A DNA stretch of 64,000 nt from JBBQWT01 sp038210375 (GTDB taxonomy: Bacteria; Acidobacteriota; Terriglobia; Terriglobales; Acidobacteriaceae): NCBI GenBank assembly GCA_038210375.1, contig JBBQWT010000005.1, positions 62,001 to 126,000 of the forward strand, given 5' to 3'. The position numbers and the translations under genes are program-made. Within the stretch, counting starts at the first letter, position 1, and each line of letters begins with the position of its first letter. The notes below the pieces were generated by a model that searched no databases, was not told the origin of the DNA, and saw only the letters and a program-made list of their open reading frames with translations. Shown here piece after piece: positions 51,781 to 61,397 of this stretch.

Positions 51781-51911
51781 CGTAGGCGCGGCCACGAACT
51801 TTGCCTATCTGGATTTTGGACTGCGCCCTTTGTCTGCCTGGGGGGCGGACTTTCTCCCCAACCGAGCAAACGCCCCGGGATTCCCGCGGCTCTTTCAGCG
51901 GGTCGATGAAT

Positions 51912-52631
51912 CTACCGGCTTCGGCTGCGCGTTGATTTGCCGCGCCCGCCCGCCTTTCGCGCGCCGCCCGACTTTCCGCGTGATGCAGTTTTGACGCGCG
52001 AGCGCGGCGCTGCCCCGCCGGATTTTCGGCCCGTAACTCGGGATTTGCCTGCCGTCTTCCCGCGCCCTGCTGATTTGCTGCCCGACGCCTTACCGCGGCC
52101 TGCCAGCGTGCTGCGGGATCCGCTGGAACTGGCGGTCTTTGCGCGGCGTGAGCTGCCCGCGGACTTCCGCGCGCCGGCGTTGCCGCCAGATTTGCTTTGG
52201 GTCGTGCCCGCGCGCCCCGAAGCGCCTGCGCGTTTCCGGCTGGTACCCCCAGCTTTGCGCGCTTTCGACCCGGAGCCGGCGGTTTTTCCACTCCGTCCTC
52301 CGGACGATTTCTTTTTAGCGGGGGTTGTTCCCGGGGCGCGGCTGCGGCCTCTGCCCCCTCCCGCACCCGGCGAGCGGCCGCGCTCGCTGGCCATCGAAGA
52401 TCTCTCGCTCTCCCGCGCATGGGAATAACCTTCACTTGCGCTCGATTGGGGCCGAGGCATGATCTCAGGCTCTTCCTCCTCGATTCCACGGGCCATGGTT
52501 TCTTCTTCTTCCTCGTCTTCTAAATCGTTCTCGATGCTCTCACCGTAGTCTCCGGTTTCAATGAAATCGTCGGCATCATCATCGTAAACGTGCTTGCCGT
52601 GTCGAGTGAGGTCGTCGTAATTGAAGGTCAT
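51912..52631 (-). CDS. bipolar acidic/basic low-complexity protein, histone-H1-like
   Basis: A 239-residue protein with a sharply split composition. Residues about 15-60 are highly acidic (DDDADDFIETGDY, LEDEEEEE). Residues about 75-239 are nearly all Gly, Ser, Ala, Lys and Arg (PAKKKSSGGRSGKTAGSGSK and similar repeats to the end), like bacterial histone-H1-like proteins. The basic part probably binds DNA or RNA; the acidic head may be inhibitory or recruit partners. It is predicted to be disordered. The opposite strand is also open but lacks a gene-like pattern. Confidence 0.7.
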   Translation of the reverse strand: MTFNYDDLTRHGKHVYDDDADDFIETGDYGESIENDLEDEEEEETMARGIEEEEPEIMPRPQSSASEGYSHARESERSSMASERGRSPGAGGGRGRSRAPGTTPAKKKSSGGRSGKTAGSGSKARKAGGTSRKRAGASGRAGTTQSKSGGNAGARKSAGSSRRAKTASSSGSRSTLAGRGKASGSKSAGRGKTAGKSRVTGRKSGGAAPRSRVKTASRGKSGGARKAGGRGKSTRSRSR

Positions 52632-52815
52632 CTGTCCTCCTGGAAGTTGGTTTGCTTCTACGTAAGTCTTCCCTGAACGATTTTAAATTTGTCCCAATCG
52701 CGCGATTATGGAGAACGCGAGAGCCGGTGTCAACACGGCGCCAACCGCTCACATCATCCTGCCGGAAGGGATTTCCGAAAATATAGAAGGCCGCCCTATG
52801 CGGACCTTGCGGATT

Positions 52816-54729
52816 TCAGGCTTTCCTGCGGAACTTGGAGTGGGGAGGCTGGCGGTGTGTCCGGGTCACGGCTGCGCGGGTTCGGCGCCCATGGGAGGCA
52901 GCCCGGCCATGATGGCGTCTCGAAGACGAGCCGCCGGAGGTGCGGTATCGGGCGCGCTGGAGTGTCGCTTTTCCGCCATGCCGCGAACCCCTGGTGCGCG
53001 TGCCCGAATAAATCTTGAGCACTTTTACCCTGCGCAGGTCGTTGCCTTTTAACTTGTTCCACTGCCTGATATTGGCGGCGGGAACTCCAAAATGGTCGGC
53101 CACCGACAACACCGTGTCTCCGCGGTGTACCCGGTACTTGCTGGCCTTGCGGGTGACGGTTTCAGTTTCCTGCTCCTGCGCCTGCGACGGAGCCCGGGTT
53201 GGGCTCATGGGAATCACCAGCTTGGCCTGCGCCAGATCTCCGCCGTTGTCCTCAATATTGTTGGCCTCGGCGATGGCCGCGGCTGATGTCTTGTATTTGC
53301 GCGCCAGGCTATCCAGCGTGTCTCCCGGACTGGTGTGGTGATACCGCCAGGAAACCCGCTTGTCCACCGGAATAGCGTTGACCGCGGCCAGGTAGATCTG
53401 CGCGGTTCCGGCCGGCAGCTTCAGCTCAAATTCTCCATCCCGGGGAGTGGTCATGCGGACCAGGCTGGGGTTCAACTCCGCCAGAGCGTCCGCGGGGGCA
53501 TCCACACATTCCGCCACCAGCCGCAAATCGATGGGATAATTCACAATAATGCGGTCAGGATTGGCGGGGGCCTCGGGCACCAGGTTGCTGAAGCCATACT
53601 GTTCAGGATTCTTGGAGATAATGGTGACCGCCAGGATGATGGGAACGTAGTTCTTGGTTTCGGTGGGCAAAGCGTCGCGATGGTAGAGTTCCCAGAAATC
53701 CGCGTAGCCGGTGCGCTGCACCGCCCGCTGCACCGTTCCCGCGCCGGAGTTGTAGGCGGCCATGGCCAGGTACCAGTCGCCGAACTGGTGGTGCAATTCC
53801 TTCAGCAAGCGGGCGGCGGCGCGTGTGGCTTTCTCAGGGTCTTCGCGATCGTCCACCCACCAGGTGCGCTGCAAGCCATAGCCGGGCGCGGTGTAGGACA
53901 TGAACTGCCACATTCCGCGGGCGCCTACGCGCGATAACGCCAGGGGATGGAAGCCTGATTCCGCCTGGGCCAGGTAGATTAAATCCAGGGGAATATTTTC
54001 CTGCTTGAACACCCTGTGGATCATGTCTTTATAACGGCCCGACCGACGATAGGCGCGCTCGAAGGTTCCCCGTCCCCGAGTGCTGAAATAATTCACATAG
54101 CTGGCTACCAGGTCGTTCATCACCAGCGGCAGGTCAGAGGGCATCATCGAAATTTCGGCGGCGGCTTTGGCTTTAAGGGTGGGGTCAACCGGAAAACGAA
54201 CGTCGTTGGCTTCATCGATGGGGGCGGGCTCGGCCCTCTGCTCGGTAAATCCATCACCGGTTTTCAGGGCCGCCATTTCGAGGTTGTGCACGCCGTCGAT
54301 GATCTTGTCGAACTCCGATTGCAGACGCTCGTCGGATTTGATGTTTACCTGGCCGCCCAGCAGGACATCCACTGCCTTGTCAAAATCGGCCTTGGCCGCC
54401 TCCAGGTGGCCGGCGTTGTAATTTGCCAATCCCGACTGGTAGGCGGATTCCGCGCGATTCAGCTCGGCGTTCACCGGCCGCAAGGCGACCGGGGCCGGGG
54501 GCGCCTCGGCATGCGAAACTTCCGGCGCGGCAGCGCTCAGGGTAGGCGGAGCAGCGGGCGCCGGGACGGCCGCGCGTTGCGGCCGGCTGGTTTCACAAGA
54601 CGTCATCAGCGCCACGATAGCCGCCAGCAATAGCGGTTTTTTCCAATGCCGGGCGCCGTAGAGTGCTGCCCTCGTGAGGGAAGCTTTATGCAAATCTCCA
54701 TCGTCAGGGCGAGAAGCGAAAATTTTCAT
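52816..54729 (-). CDS. MltD-like lytic transglycosylase with LysM domains
   Basis: A 637-residue lipoprotein (lipobox LMTSC, about Cys45) with a Pro/Ala linker, a coiled region, an SLT domain (about 235-345; catalytic Glu in LAQAESGFHP, GARGMWQFMSYTAPGYGL), and two LysM repeats (about 448-500 and 520-565; YRVHRGDTVLSVADHFGVP). The last 60 residues are basic and low complexity. It cleaves peptidoglycan in the periplasm. MltD is the closest well-known type. Confidence 0.92.
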   Translation of the reverse strand: MKIFASRPDDGDLHKASLTRAALYGARHWKKPLLLAAIVALMTSCETSRPQRAAVPAPAAPPTLSAAAPEVSHAEAPPAPVALRPVNAELNRAESAYQSGLANYNAGHLEAAKADFDKAVDVLLGGQVNIKSDERLQSEFDKIIDGVHNLEMAALKTGDGFTEQRAEPAPIDEANDVRFPVDPTLKAKAAAEISMMPSDLPLVMNDLVASYVNYFSTRGRGTFERAYRRSGRYKDMIHRVFKQENIPLDLIYLAQAESGFHPLALSRVGARGMWQFMSYTAPGYGLQRTWWVDDREDPEKATRAAARLLKELHHQFGDWYLAMAAYNSGAGTVQRAVQRTGYADFWELYHRDALPTETKNYVPIILAVTIISKNPEQYGFSNLVPEAPANPDRIIVNYPIDLRLVAECVDAPADALAELNPSLVRMTTPRDGEFELKLPAGTAQIYLAAVNAIPVDKRVSWRYHHTSPGDTLDSLARKYKTSAAAIAEANNIEDNGGDLAQAKLVIPMSPTRAPSQAQEQETETVTRKASKYRVHRGDTVLSVADHFGVPAANIRQWNKLKGNDLRRVKVLKIYSGTRTRGSRHGGKATLQRARYRTSGGSSSRRHHGRAASHGRRTRAAVTRTHRQPPHSKFRRKA

Positions 54730-54962
54730 GAGTCCTTTTAGCGGCTTGCCGGGTGCTGATGGTTAGACTGCTCTCCGCGCCAAAGGCTATCGGAAATTGC
54801 GCGGCAATACGTTGCCCGCCGTTGATTACGATTGTAAGAAATCGTACAGGCCAGGCAATCACGGGTCAATTACGCCGGGGGTATCACTCCATGCACACCA
54901 TTGACGTTCCGACCTTCCGCTCCGTTATCCGGGCCACCGCCCCCGGCTCAGTTTAAGCGAAC

Positions 54963-57900
54963 CTAGAAATTGATTTTCAATCCAAATTGAAATTGCCGCG
55001 GATCAAACGCCGCGGTGGAGCGACCCAGGTAATTGTTGCCGACGCGTTGCCCCACGGCATTCACATCCTGGAAGAAGGGCGACGCGCTGGCCTGGTTGAA
55101 TTTGTTGAGCAGGTTGAAGCCTTCGCCAATCACGTCAAGCCGGAACCGCTCGCCCACCCGGAATGCCCGGGTCACTCGCAAATCCACCGATTGGTATCCG
55201 CGGGTGATGCCGCGATTGCGGCCCAGGTTTCCAGTCTGGAAACCAACCGGGACCACCAGGGTGCCGTCGGCGGCCACGTTGGGCCGGTCAGTCTGGTTCG
55301 ATTGATCGTTGTTGGTATCGACGCCGGTGAGAATGTTAAAGGGACGACCGGCAGAGATTTCAATCAGCGGGGCAAACGTGAAATCCGCCAGCGCGCGCTC
55401 CCAGAAACTCGATCCCGAAGCCCAGGCCACCGGCGAAGAAGCCACCGCGCTCAACACGAACCGGTGCCGCTGATCGAAAAGTGAATTGCTACGTTCGGCG
55501 CGAAGATTGCGGTTGTCCTGCGGCAGCAGGAGGGTTTGAAGATCGGATGAATCATCGATGCTGTGCGACCAGGTGTACGAGGCCAGAAATTGCAGGTTAT
55601 GGCTGAAGCGTTTCTTCAAGTCGGCGTTGAACGCGTGGTACACCGAGCTTCCGTTCGAGACCTGGGCGTTGACCGAGCCAAAGGGTGAAACCACCCCGGG
55701 GGTGCGCAATGAGCCGGTGAGCGCGGCGTTGAGCGCCGCTGGCGAAACCAGGCCGCCGGTCAGGGCCGAAACCAGGAAATAGTTAGGCGCGTTGGGGCGA
55801 AAGAAGTTGGCCGCAGCGGGCGAGACGATCACCGCTCCGGTGGCGTTGTTGACCACGACCAGCCCGGGGATGCGCACGGTGAAGGCCGCGTTGCTGGTGG
55901 TGGGCAGGTTGAACGATGAAGCTTCGGTGGTGTTGGCCGGAGGCCGTCCCGCAAAGCGGACGAAGTTCTGGATCAGCAAATCATTCTGCGGAGCGTTCAC
56001 GTCGATGGGACGGGGCAGATGGCGCGCGCCCACCATCAGGTACCCCATGCTGAGCGAAACATCTTCAGAGAACTGGTGCTCAAGGGTGAGGTTGGCCTGG
56101 TTGGCATAGGCGTACTTGAAATTCCTGGCGATGGGCAGGGTGAACGGGAGCACCGGCCCGAAGCCGGGAAACGTTTGGTCGTTGAAGCGCTGCCGCCCAA
56201 ACTGATATTGCGAGCCGGCGGCCACGCCGGGGGTAAACGCACCCGCGGGCAAGCCCGCGCACACCGGGGTGGGGACCGCGCCGGGCACGCACACCGTTCC
56301 CTGGAAGATCTGCACCGCATTCAGTAAGGCAAGGGGCGAAGGGCTGCCGGGAATGGCCACGAACTGCTGCTGCTGCACGGCGTCGGCAATGTCGGAATTG
56401 AAGGCGATGGCCTGTAGCGGGTGGTCATAAAAGATTCCATAAGCGGCGCGAATTACGTCCTTGCCGTCGCTCCACGGGTCCCACGCCAGGGCCACACGGG
56501 GCCCGAAGTTCTTGTTATTGCGCGGAATTCCCTGCTGAACCCCAATTGCATCCTGCGCAGCTTTGAGGTCGGCGCCGGTCAAAGCGATCTTTGACAGCGG
56601 ATCAGAGAACGGCACGGTGGCAATCTGCTGGGTGATCTCGTTGTCGTAACGCAGGCCGTAATTAAAGGTCAGGTTCGGGCGAAACTTCCATGAATCCTGA
56701 AAGAAGAACGCAATCGGTTTATTGCTGAGCGAACTCTTGGGATTGCCGAAGCCCTGGATAAAGTTTGAAGGGAAGCCCAGGCCGTATTGTTGGACCGCGG
56801 TAAAGTCGGGCGCGCAGTTGGGGGCTCCGTCGGTGCAGCCGGGGGTGCGGGTAAAGCCGAAAGTGGAGGCGCCGATTCCGCCGAAGTTAAACAGCCCGGC
56901 AAAATTGAGCTCGAAGGTAGCGTCAACCTTGACGTAATTGAAGTCTCCGCCAAATTTGAACAGGTGGTGACCGGCGCTCCAGCTCACGTTGTCTTTGACC
57001 TGGTAGCGCGGCTCGGTGCGGCGAACCGGGGAAAACAGCTCGCGCCCGAAGAACGCGGTGCCGGCAATATTGGCGGCCACCGCGTCGCCGGTCTGGGAAC
57101 GGAACTGGGCGGCGCGGCGGCCGTAATTGAAGTTCAGCTCGTTGACGATGCTGGGGGTCAGCGTGCTGGTGAGCGAGGCTACGGCAGCGTAATCGTGAAA
57201 TTCCTGGATGCCGGTGCGGGAAAAGTCATTTTGTCCCAGCGCCTGATTCTGCGATTCCACCTGGATGCCGGTGAGATGGCTGGGATTGTAACCGCCTCGC
57301 AGGGTGAGCACGTTGTTCTCATTGAAATGGTGATCTAACCGGATGGACGAGAACGAGGTGCTTTCCGAAATGGGAAAGATTTTCTGCAACTGGTTCAGGG
57401 GACGGAAAGCAATGGGCCGCCCTTGTGCGTTGTTGGTGATGGGCACGGGAGCGCCGGAGAGGAAGAAGCGGCCGCCGATCATCTGCCCGGCAGGAATGGC
57501 GCCGCCCGGACTGAGCAACGGTACCGTCCCGTTCAACGCGGTCGATCCACCGGAGGAGGCCAGGTAGGCATATTGAATTGCGGCGCCAATCAGGGCCGGC
57601 GATCCGGTTGCCAGCAGGTTGCGGATGTAGGTGGCCTGGGTCGGGGTAATGTTGGTAAAGGTCGATGAAAAGGGTAGGAATGGCGCCCCGATGGTCACGC
57701 TGCCGCCCAGTCCCTGGGCGACGTCGGTGGTAAAGAAACCCGATTCCTGTCGGCGATGCTGTTCGAACGACGCAAAAAAGAAGGTTTTATCTTTTTTAAT
57801 GGGACCGCCGAAGGTGGCGCCGTACTGGGTGCGCGTGAATGGCGGGTTGGCCACCGGCGAGAACGGATTTTTGGCCTCAAAGCTGCGTTGGCGAAGAAAG

Positions 57901-58655
57901 CCGAAGATGTTGCCGTGCAGGTCGTTGCCGCCGCCCTTGGAAACCACGTTAATGACCCCGCCCGACGCGCGGCCATATTCCGGCGCATAAGAATTGGTGA
58001 TGACCTGGAATTCCTGGACCGCCTCCTGGCTGAGAGTGGAGCGGGCGGCGTTGATGGAGGTATCGGTATTGTCGGCGCCATCGACTTGCACCAGGGTGGA
58101 GCGACCGCGCTGACCGCCGATGTTAAGGCCCGAGGTCGGGGCCGGGCCGACCGGGCGTCCGTTATCGCGTCCCACGGTCGATGTGGTGAGCGCGAAGGAA
58201 AGATAACTGCGCTCGTTGATGGGAAGGTTATTGATCCGTTGCTGGTCAAGAGTAGTCGAAACCGCGGTGCGCTCGGTTTCCACCAGTTGCGGCGCGGCGG
58301 TGACTGAAACCTCGGTAGAGGCCGCGGCCAGACTTAAACTTTCGAGCAGTTCGGCGTTCTGGCCTACGTTCAAGAGCAGATCGGTGGCCGACAACTTGGC
58401 AAATCCCGGGGCAGTCACGGTCAGGGTGTAGCGGCCGGGCGGCAATTCAACGAAGCGGTAATCCCCTTGTCCATCGGTAGTGGTCGTGATCTCAAAATTG
58501 GTGGCGGCCTGGCGGGCGGTGACGGTTGCCCCGGGAACCACGGCTCCGTTGGGGTCCTTTATGGTTCCATGAAGTTGGGCAGTGGAACCGTTTTGGGCGA
58601 AGCAGCACGCGGTCAAAACCAACATTGTAATCACGACGAACAATTGCTTTTTCAT
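54963..58655 (-). CDS. TonB-dependent receptor, Oar-like
   Basis: A 1230-residue outer-membrane receptor. A signal peptide (about 1-22) leads to a carboxypeptidase-regulatory domain (about 25-110: LHGTIKDPNGAVVPGATV, GDYRFVELPPGRYTL), then the plug (LVQVDGADNTDTS, YAPEYGRASGGVINVVSKGG) and a beta-barrel ending FQFGLKINF. ATG 58655 follows GGAGAAA; a start at 58691 lacks a site. It diverges from the sensor kinase, with a triple 14-bp repeat between. The ligand is unknown. Confidence 0.93.
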   Translation of the reverse strand: MKKQLFVVITMLVLTACCFAQNGSTAQLHGTIKDPNGAVVPGATVTARQAATNFEITTTTDGQGDYRFVELPPGRYTLTVTAPGFAKLSATDLLLNVGQNAELLESLSLAAASTEVSVTAAPQLVETERTAVSTTLDQQRINNLPINERSYLSFALTTSTVGRDNGRPVGPAPTSGLNIGGQRGRSTLVQVDGADNTDTSINAARSTLSQEAVQEFQVITNSYAPEYGRASGGVINVVSKGGGNDLHGNIFGFLRQRSFEAKNPFSPVANPPFTRTQYGATFGGPIKKDKTFFFASFEQHRRQESGFFTTDVAQGLGGSVTIGAPFLPFSSTFTNITPTQATYIRNLLATGSPALIGAAIQYAYLASSGGSTALNGTVPLLSPGGAIPAGQMIGGRFFLSGAPVPITNNAQGRPIAFRPLNQLQKIFPISESTSFSSIRLDHHFNENNVLTLRGGYNPSHLTGIQVESQNQALGQNDFSRTGIQEFHDYAAVASLTSTLTPSIVNELNFNYGRRAAQFRSQTGDAVAANIAGTAFFGRELFSPVRRTEPRYQVKDNVSWSAGHHLFKFGGDFNYVKVDATFELNFAGLFNFGGIGASTFGFTRTPGCTDGAPNCAPDFTAVQQYGLGFPSNFIQGFGNPKSSLSNKPIAFFFQDSWKFRPNLTFNYGLRYDNEITQQIATVPFSDPLSKIALTGADLKAAQDAIGVQQGIPRNNKNFGPRVALAWDPWSDGKDVIRAAYGIFYDHPLQAIAFNSDIADAVQQQQFVAIPGSPSPLALLNAVQIFQGTVCVPGAVPTPVCAGLPAGAFTPGVAAGSQYQFGRQRFNDQTFPGFGPVLPFTLPIARNFKYAYANQANLTLEHQFSEDVSLSMGYLMVGARHLPRPIDVNAPQNDLLIQNFVRFAGRPPANTTEASSFNLPTTSNAAFTVRIPGLVVVNNATGAVIVSPAAANFFRPNAPNYFLVSALTGGLVSPAALNAALTGSLRTPGVVSPFGSVNAQVSNGSSVYHAFNADLKKRFSHNLQFLASYTWSHSIDDSSDLQTLLLPQDNRNLRAERSNSLFDQRHRFVLSAVASSPVAWASGSSFWERALADFTFAPLIEISAGRPFNILTGVDTNNDQSNQTDRPNVAADGTLVVPVGFQTGNLGRNRGITRGYQSVDLRVTRAFRVGERFRLDVIGEGFNLLNKFNQASASPFFQDVNAVGQRVGNNYLGRSTAAFDPRQFQFGLKINF

Positions 58656-58984
58656 GTGTTTGATTTCTCCGTAATCGCCGGATCCAGTCAAGGCTGACGC
58701 TGCCAGTTTTATACCTAAACTGCATAACTATACAAGTGCCTAATCGGTTCCTGGTACACGGACGAGTAAGAATCGGGAGCATATGCGCCAGCGACTGGGA
58801 TAAAACCCGCTTTCCTCCAGGTGCATCTAACCAGCCGGGAAGGCGTCCGTCAGCAGGCGGTTTTGATCACTACACTTTGATCACTACACTTTGATCACTA
58901 CACAATGATTTTGAATGTCGGGGCAGCATCAATCCCCGTCCCAGCTCGTCTCGAGCAGCGTTTGCCGTTTTCCGAGGATTCAAA
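58656..58984. other. divergent intergenic region with three 14-bp repeats
   Basis: The 329-bp region between the TonB receptor and the kinase gene. The only obvious structure is three copies of a 14-bp repeat at 58862-58903. No gene was seen. Confidence 0.6.
58862..58903. repeat. three tandem copies of a 14-bp repeat containing TGATCA
   Basis: TTTGATCACTACAC is repeated three times without change. Each unit carries the palindrome TGATCA. It lies 81 bp upstream of the kinase start. It might be an array of operators for a regulator of the kinase or of the divergent receptor, or a recent tandem expansion. Confidence 0.7.
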
Positions 58985-61246
58985 ATGCGCGCCGTTCCTG
59001 TTGCAAAACTGAGCAGTACAACTCCTGAAACTGCGCTCGCCCCGAATTTTCCCTCCGCTTACGACCACAGCGTGCAATTTTATACTGACGATTCAGCCTT
59101 AGTGGAAACTGTGAGCCGGTTTCTGGGAGCAGCCCTGGGCGCAGGGGAATCTGGAATTGTGATTGCCACGCGGACCCATCGTGAAGCGCTGGCCATTGGT
59201 TTTACAGCCCTGGGATTAAACGTGGCCGCGCTCGCGCAACCGGGCCGGTTGATCACCCTCGACGCGGCTGAGACCCTGACGAAATTTATGCTGAACGGAC
59301 TGCCGGATTCGGCCCGCTTCCACGCCGCCGTCGGCGACGCCCTCCGGCGGGCGCAGAAGGCCTCACTATGCGAACCGCCCCGGGTTGCGGCTTTCGGAGA
59401 AATGGTCGCCCTGTTGTGGGCGGAAGGGAACATCGAAGCCGCTCTGCGGCTGGAACAGCTTTGGAACGAGCTGGCGGTCACATTCTCTTTCCGCTTGCAC
59501 TGCGCCTACCCTTTGGCGCTTTTTCCGCAGGCAGGCGACGGTGAAGCCATGCTGGACATTTGCGCGCAACATTCCCGCGCGGTTCCCACGGAGAGTTACA
59601 CCTCGCTTCCCAGTGAAGACGTGCGCCAGCAGAGCATCCTGGTGTTGCAGCAGAAGGCCCTGGCGCTCGAGACCGAAATCGCCCGTCGCAAGGCAATTCA
59701 GCAGAGATTACAGGAGCGCGAGAAGGAGTTGACCGACTTTCTGGAGAACACGGTGATTGGCATGCATTGGGTGGATGCCAACGGCATAATCCTCTGGGCC
59801 AACCAGGCGGAGATGCACCTGCTGGGATATGAACGGGATGAGTACATCGGCCACCGCATCGCGGAATTTCACGCCGATCCGCCGGTGATCGAAGATATTT
59901 TGCGGCGCCTCGCCAGCCATGAGGAGTTGCACGCCTACCAGGCACGGCTGCGGTGCAAGGACGGGTCGATCCGTTTCGTGCGCATCGATTCCAACGTTTA
60001 TCTGCAGGATGGCAAATTCGTCCACACCCGGTGTTTTACGGTGGACATCACCGGGCAACGCCAGGCCGAGGAAGCGCGGGCGCGGCTGGCCGCGATCGTG
60101 GAATGTTCCGACGACGCCATTGCCGCCAAAGACTTGAATGGGATTGTCACCAGTTGGAACGCGGCGGCGGAGCGAATGTTTGGCTACAAGGCGGAAGACA
60201 TGGTGGGGCGCCCGATCTCCCTGGTGATTCCACCTGAATTGCAGGCGGAAGAAGGCCTGATTCTGCAAAAGATCCGAGCCGGCGAAAAGATCGATCATTT
60301 CGAAACCACCAGGATCACCCGCGGCGGCGAGCGCATTGAAGCTTCGCTTTCCATTTCACCGATTCGCGATCAGCGCGGCAACGTGGTGGGCGCCGCCAAG
60401 ATCATCCGCAACATCACGGAAGGAAAGAAGCTGGCGCGCGCGCTGCACGTCACCGAGAAGCTGGCTTCGGTGGGCCGGCTGGCAGCCACCGTGGCGCATG
60501 AAATCAATAACCCGCTGGAAGCGGTCACCAACCTTGTTTACCTGGCGCGGACGGAGGTGGAGAGCGGCAGTGCGGCCGCCGGCCACCTTGAAATTGCCGA
60601 GCAGGAGCTGAATCGGGTCGCCCACATTTCCCGGCAGACTCTGGGTTTCTACCGGGACACGACTTTGCCCAGCCGCATGAATGTATCGCAAGTCTGCGAC
60701 GACCTGCTGTTTCTTTATGGCCGCAAGCTGCTGTCGCGCGGTATTAAAGTGTGCAAGCAATATGGCGATTGCCTCGAAGTCGATGCGCTCGAAGGCGAGA
60801 TTCGCCAGGCCTTTTCCAATTTGATCGTTAACGCCATTGATGCCATGCCCGCGGGCGGGCTTCTCACATTTCGCGGATCGCCCACCCACCTATGGCACAA
60901 TTCCGGGATGCCCGGCATCCGCATGACCATCGCCGATACCGGTACCGGCATCGAACCGCAACACCGGACGCATCTTTTTGAACCTTTTTATACCACCAAG
61001 AAAGATGTCGGCACCGGGCTCGGGCTGTGGATCACCCATGGCATCATCAACAAACACGGCGGCAAGATCCAGGTCAGAAGCCAGACCACGGGAAGCAGCC
61101 GGGGCACGGTTTTTTCAGTTTTCCTTCCACTCTCCGTGACCAGGAGCCTGGAACAACCTGCCAATTTCAACCCCGATGGTGAAAGCCGAGTGGATGCCGG
61201 CAGTGAAACCGGCCTGAATAGTCCCATCGCGCATCGCGGCGAATGA
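58985..61246 (+). CDS. MEDS-PAS-PAS sensor histidine kinase
   Basis: A 753-residue cytoplasmic kinase without membrane helices. The N-terminal MEDS domain (about 22-175: YDHSVQFYTDDSALVETV, EMVALLWAEGN) resembles DcmR-type sensors. A coiled linker (about 215-245) leads to two PAS domains (about 245-355 and 360-475), then a HisKA-type box (AHEINNPLEAV, His505) and HATPase motifs (NLIVNAIDAM, ADTGTGIE, GTGLGL). It probably senses a small molecule or redox signal; no response regulator is adjacent, so the partner is elsewhere. The terminator at 61330-61359 follows the stop. Confidence 0.9.
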   Translation: MRAVPVAKLSSTTPETALAPNFPSAYDHSVQFYTDDSALVETVSRFLGAALGAGESGIVIATRTHREALAIGFTALGLNVAALAQPGRLITLDAAETLTKFMLNGLPDSARFHAAVGDALRRAQKASLCEPPRVAAFGEMVALLWAEGNIEAALRLEQLWNELAVTFSFRLHCAYPLALFPQAGDGEAMLDICAQHSRAVPTESYTSLPSEDVRQQSILVLQQKALALETEIARRKAIQQRLQEREKELTDFLENTVIGMHWVDANGIILWANQAEMHLLGYERDEYIGHRIAEFHADPPVIEDILRRLASHEELHAYQARLRCKDGSIRFVRIDSNVYLQDGKFVHTRCFTVDITGQRQAEEARARLAAIVECSDDAIAAKDLNGIVTSWNAAAERMFGYKAEDMVGRPISLVIPPELQAEEGLILQKIRAGEKIDHFETTRITRGGERIEASLSISPIRDQRGNVVGAAKIIRNITEGKKLARALHVTEKLASVGRLAATVAHEINNPLEAVTNLVYLARTEVESGSAAAGHLEIAEQELNRVAHISRQTLGFYRDTTLPSRMNVSQVCDDLLFLYGRKLLSRGIKVCKQYGDCLEVDALEGEIRQAFSNLIVNAIDAMPAGGLLTFRGSPTHLWHNSGMPGIRMTIADTGTGIEPQHRTHLFEPFYTTKKDVGTGLGLWITHGIINKHGGKIQVRSQTTGSSRGTVFSVFLPLSVTRSLEQPANFNPDGESRVDAGSETGLNSPIAHRGE

Positions 61247-61329
61247 ATCTTCGACGGGATCGATTCGTAACATCATGTCACGGACAGCCCGATCCAGCAG
61301 GTTCATCGCAGCAGGAAGATTGATTGGCG

Positions 61330-61359
61330 AAAAAGGAGCCCGGTGAAGGGCTCCTTTTT
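61330..61359. terminator. bidirectional Rho-independent terminator
   Basis: AAAAAGGAGCCC-GGTGAA-GGGCTCCTTTTT is a perfect 12-bp stem with T tracts on both strands. It separates the kinase gene and the convergent metallophosphoesterase gene and can serve both. Confidence 0.88.
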
Positions 61360-61397
61360 GTTGATCTCAAGTTTGATCTCTACAACCTGCGCTCACC

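Noticed and set aside
51608..52489. A 293-codon open frame antisense to apt and overlapping the bipolar protein gene in another frame
   Set aside because: The Arg/Ala/Pro-rich product is explained by GC skew of the repetitive gene and the antisense of apt.
54753..54956. A 67-codon frame between the transglycosylase and TonB receptor genes
   Set aside because: No motif or ribosome binding site; it spans a 233-bp gap better explained as promoter region.
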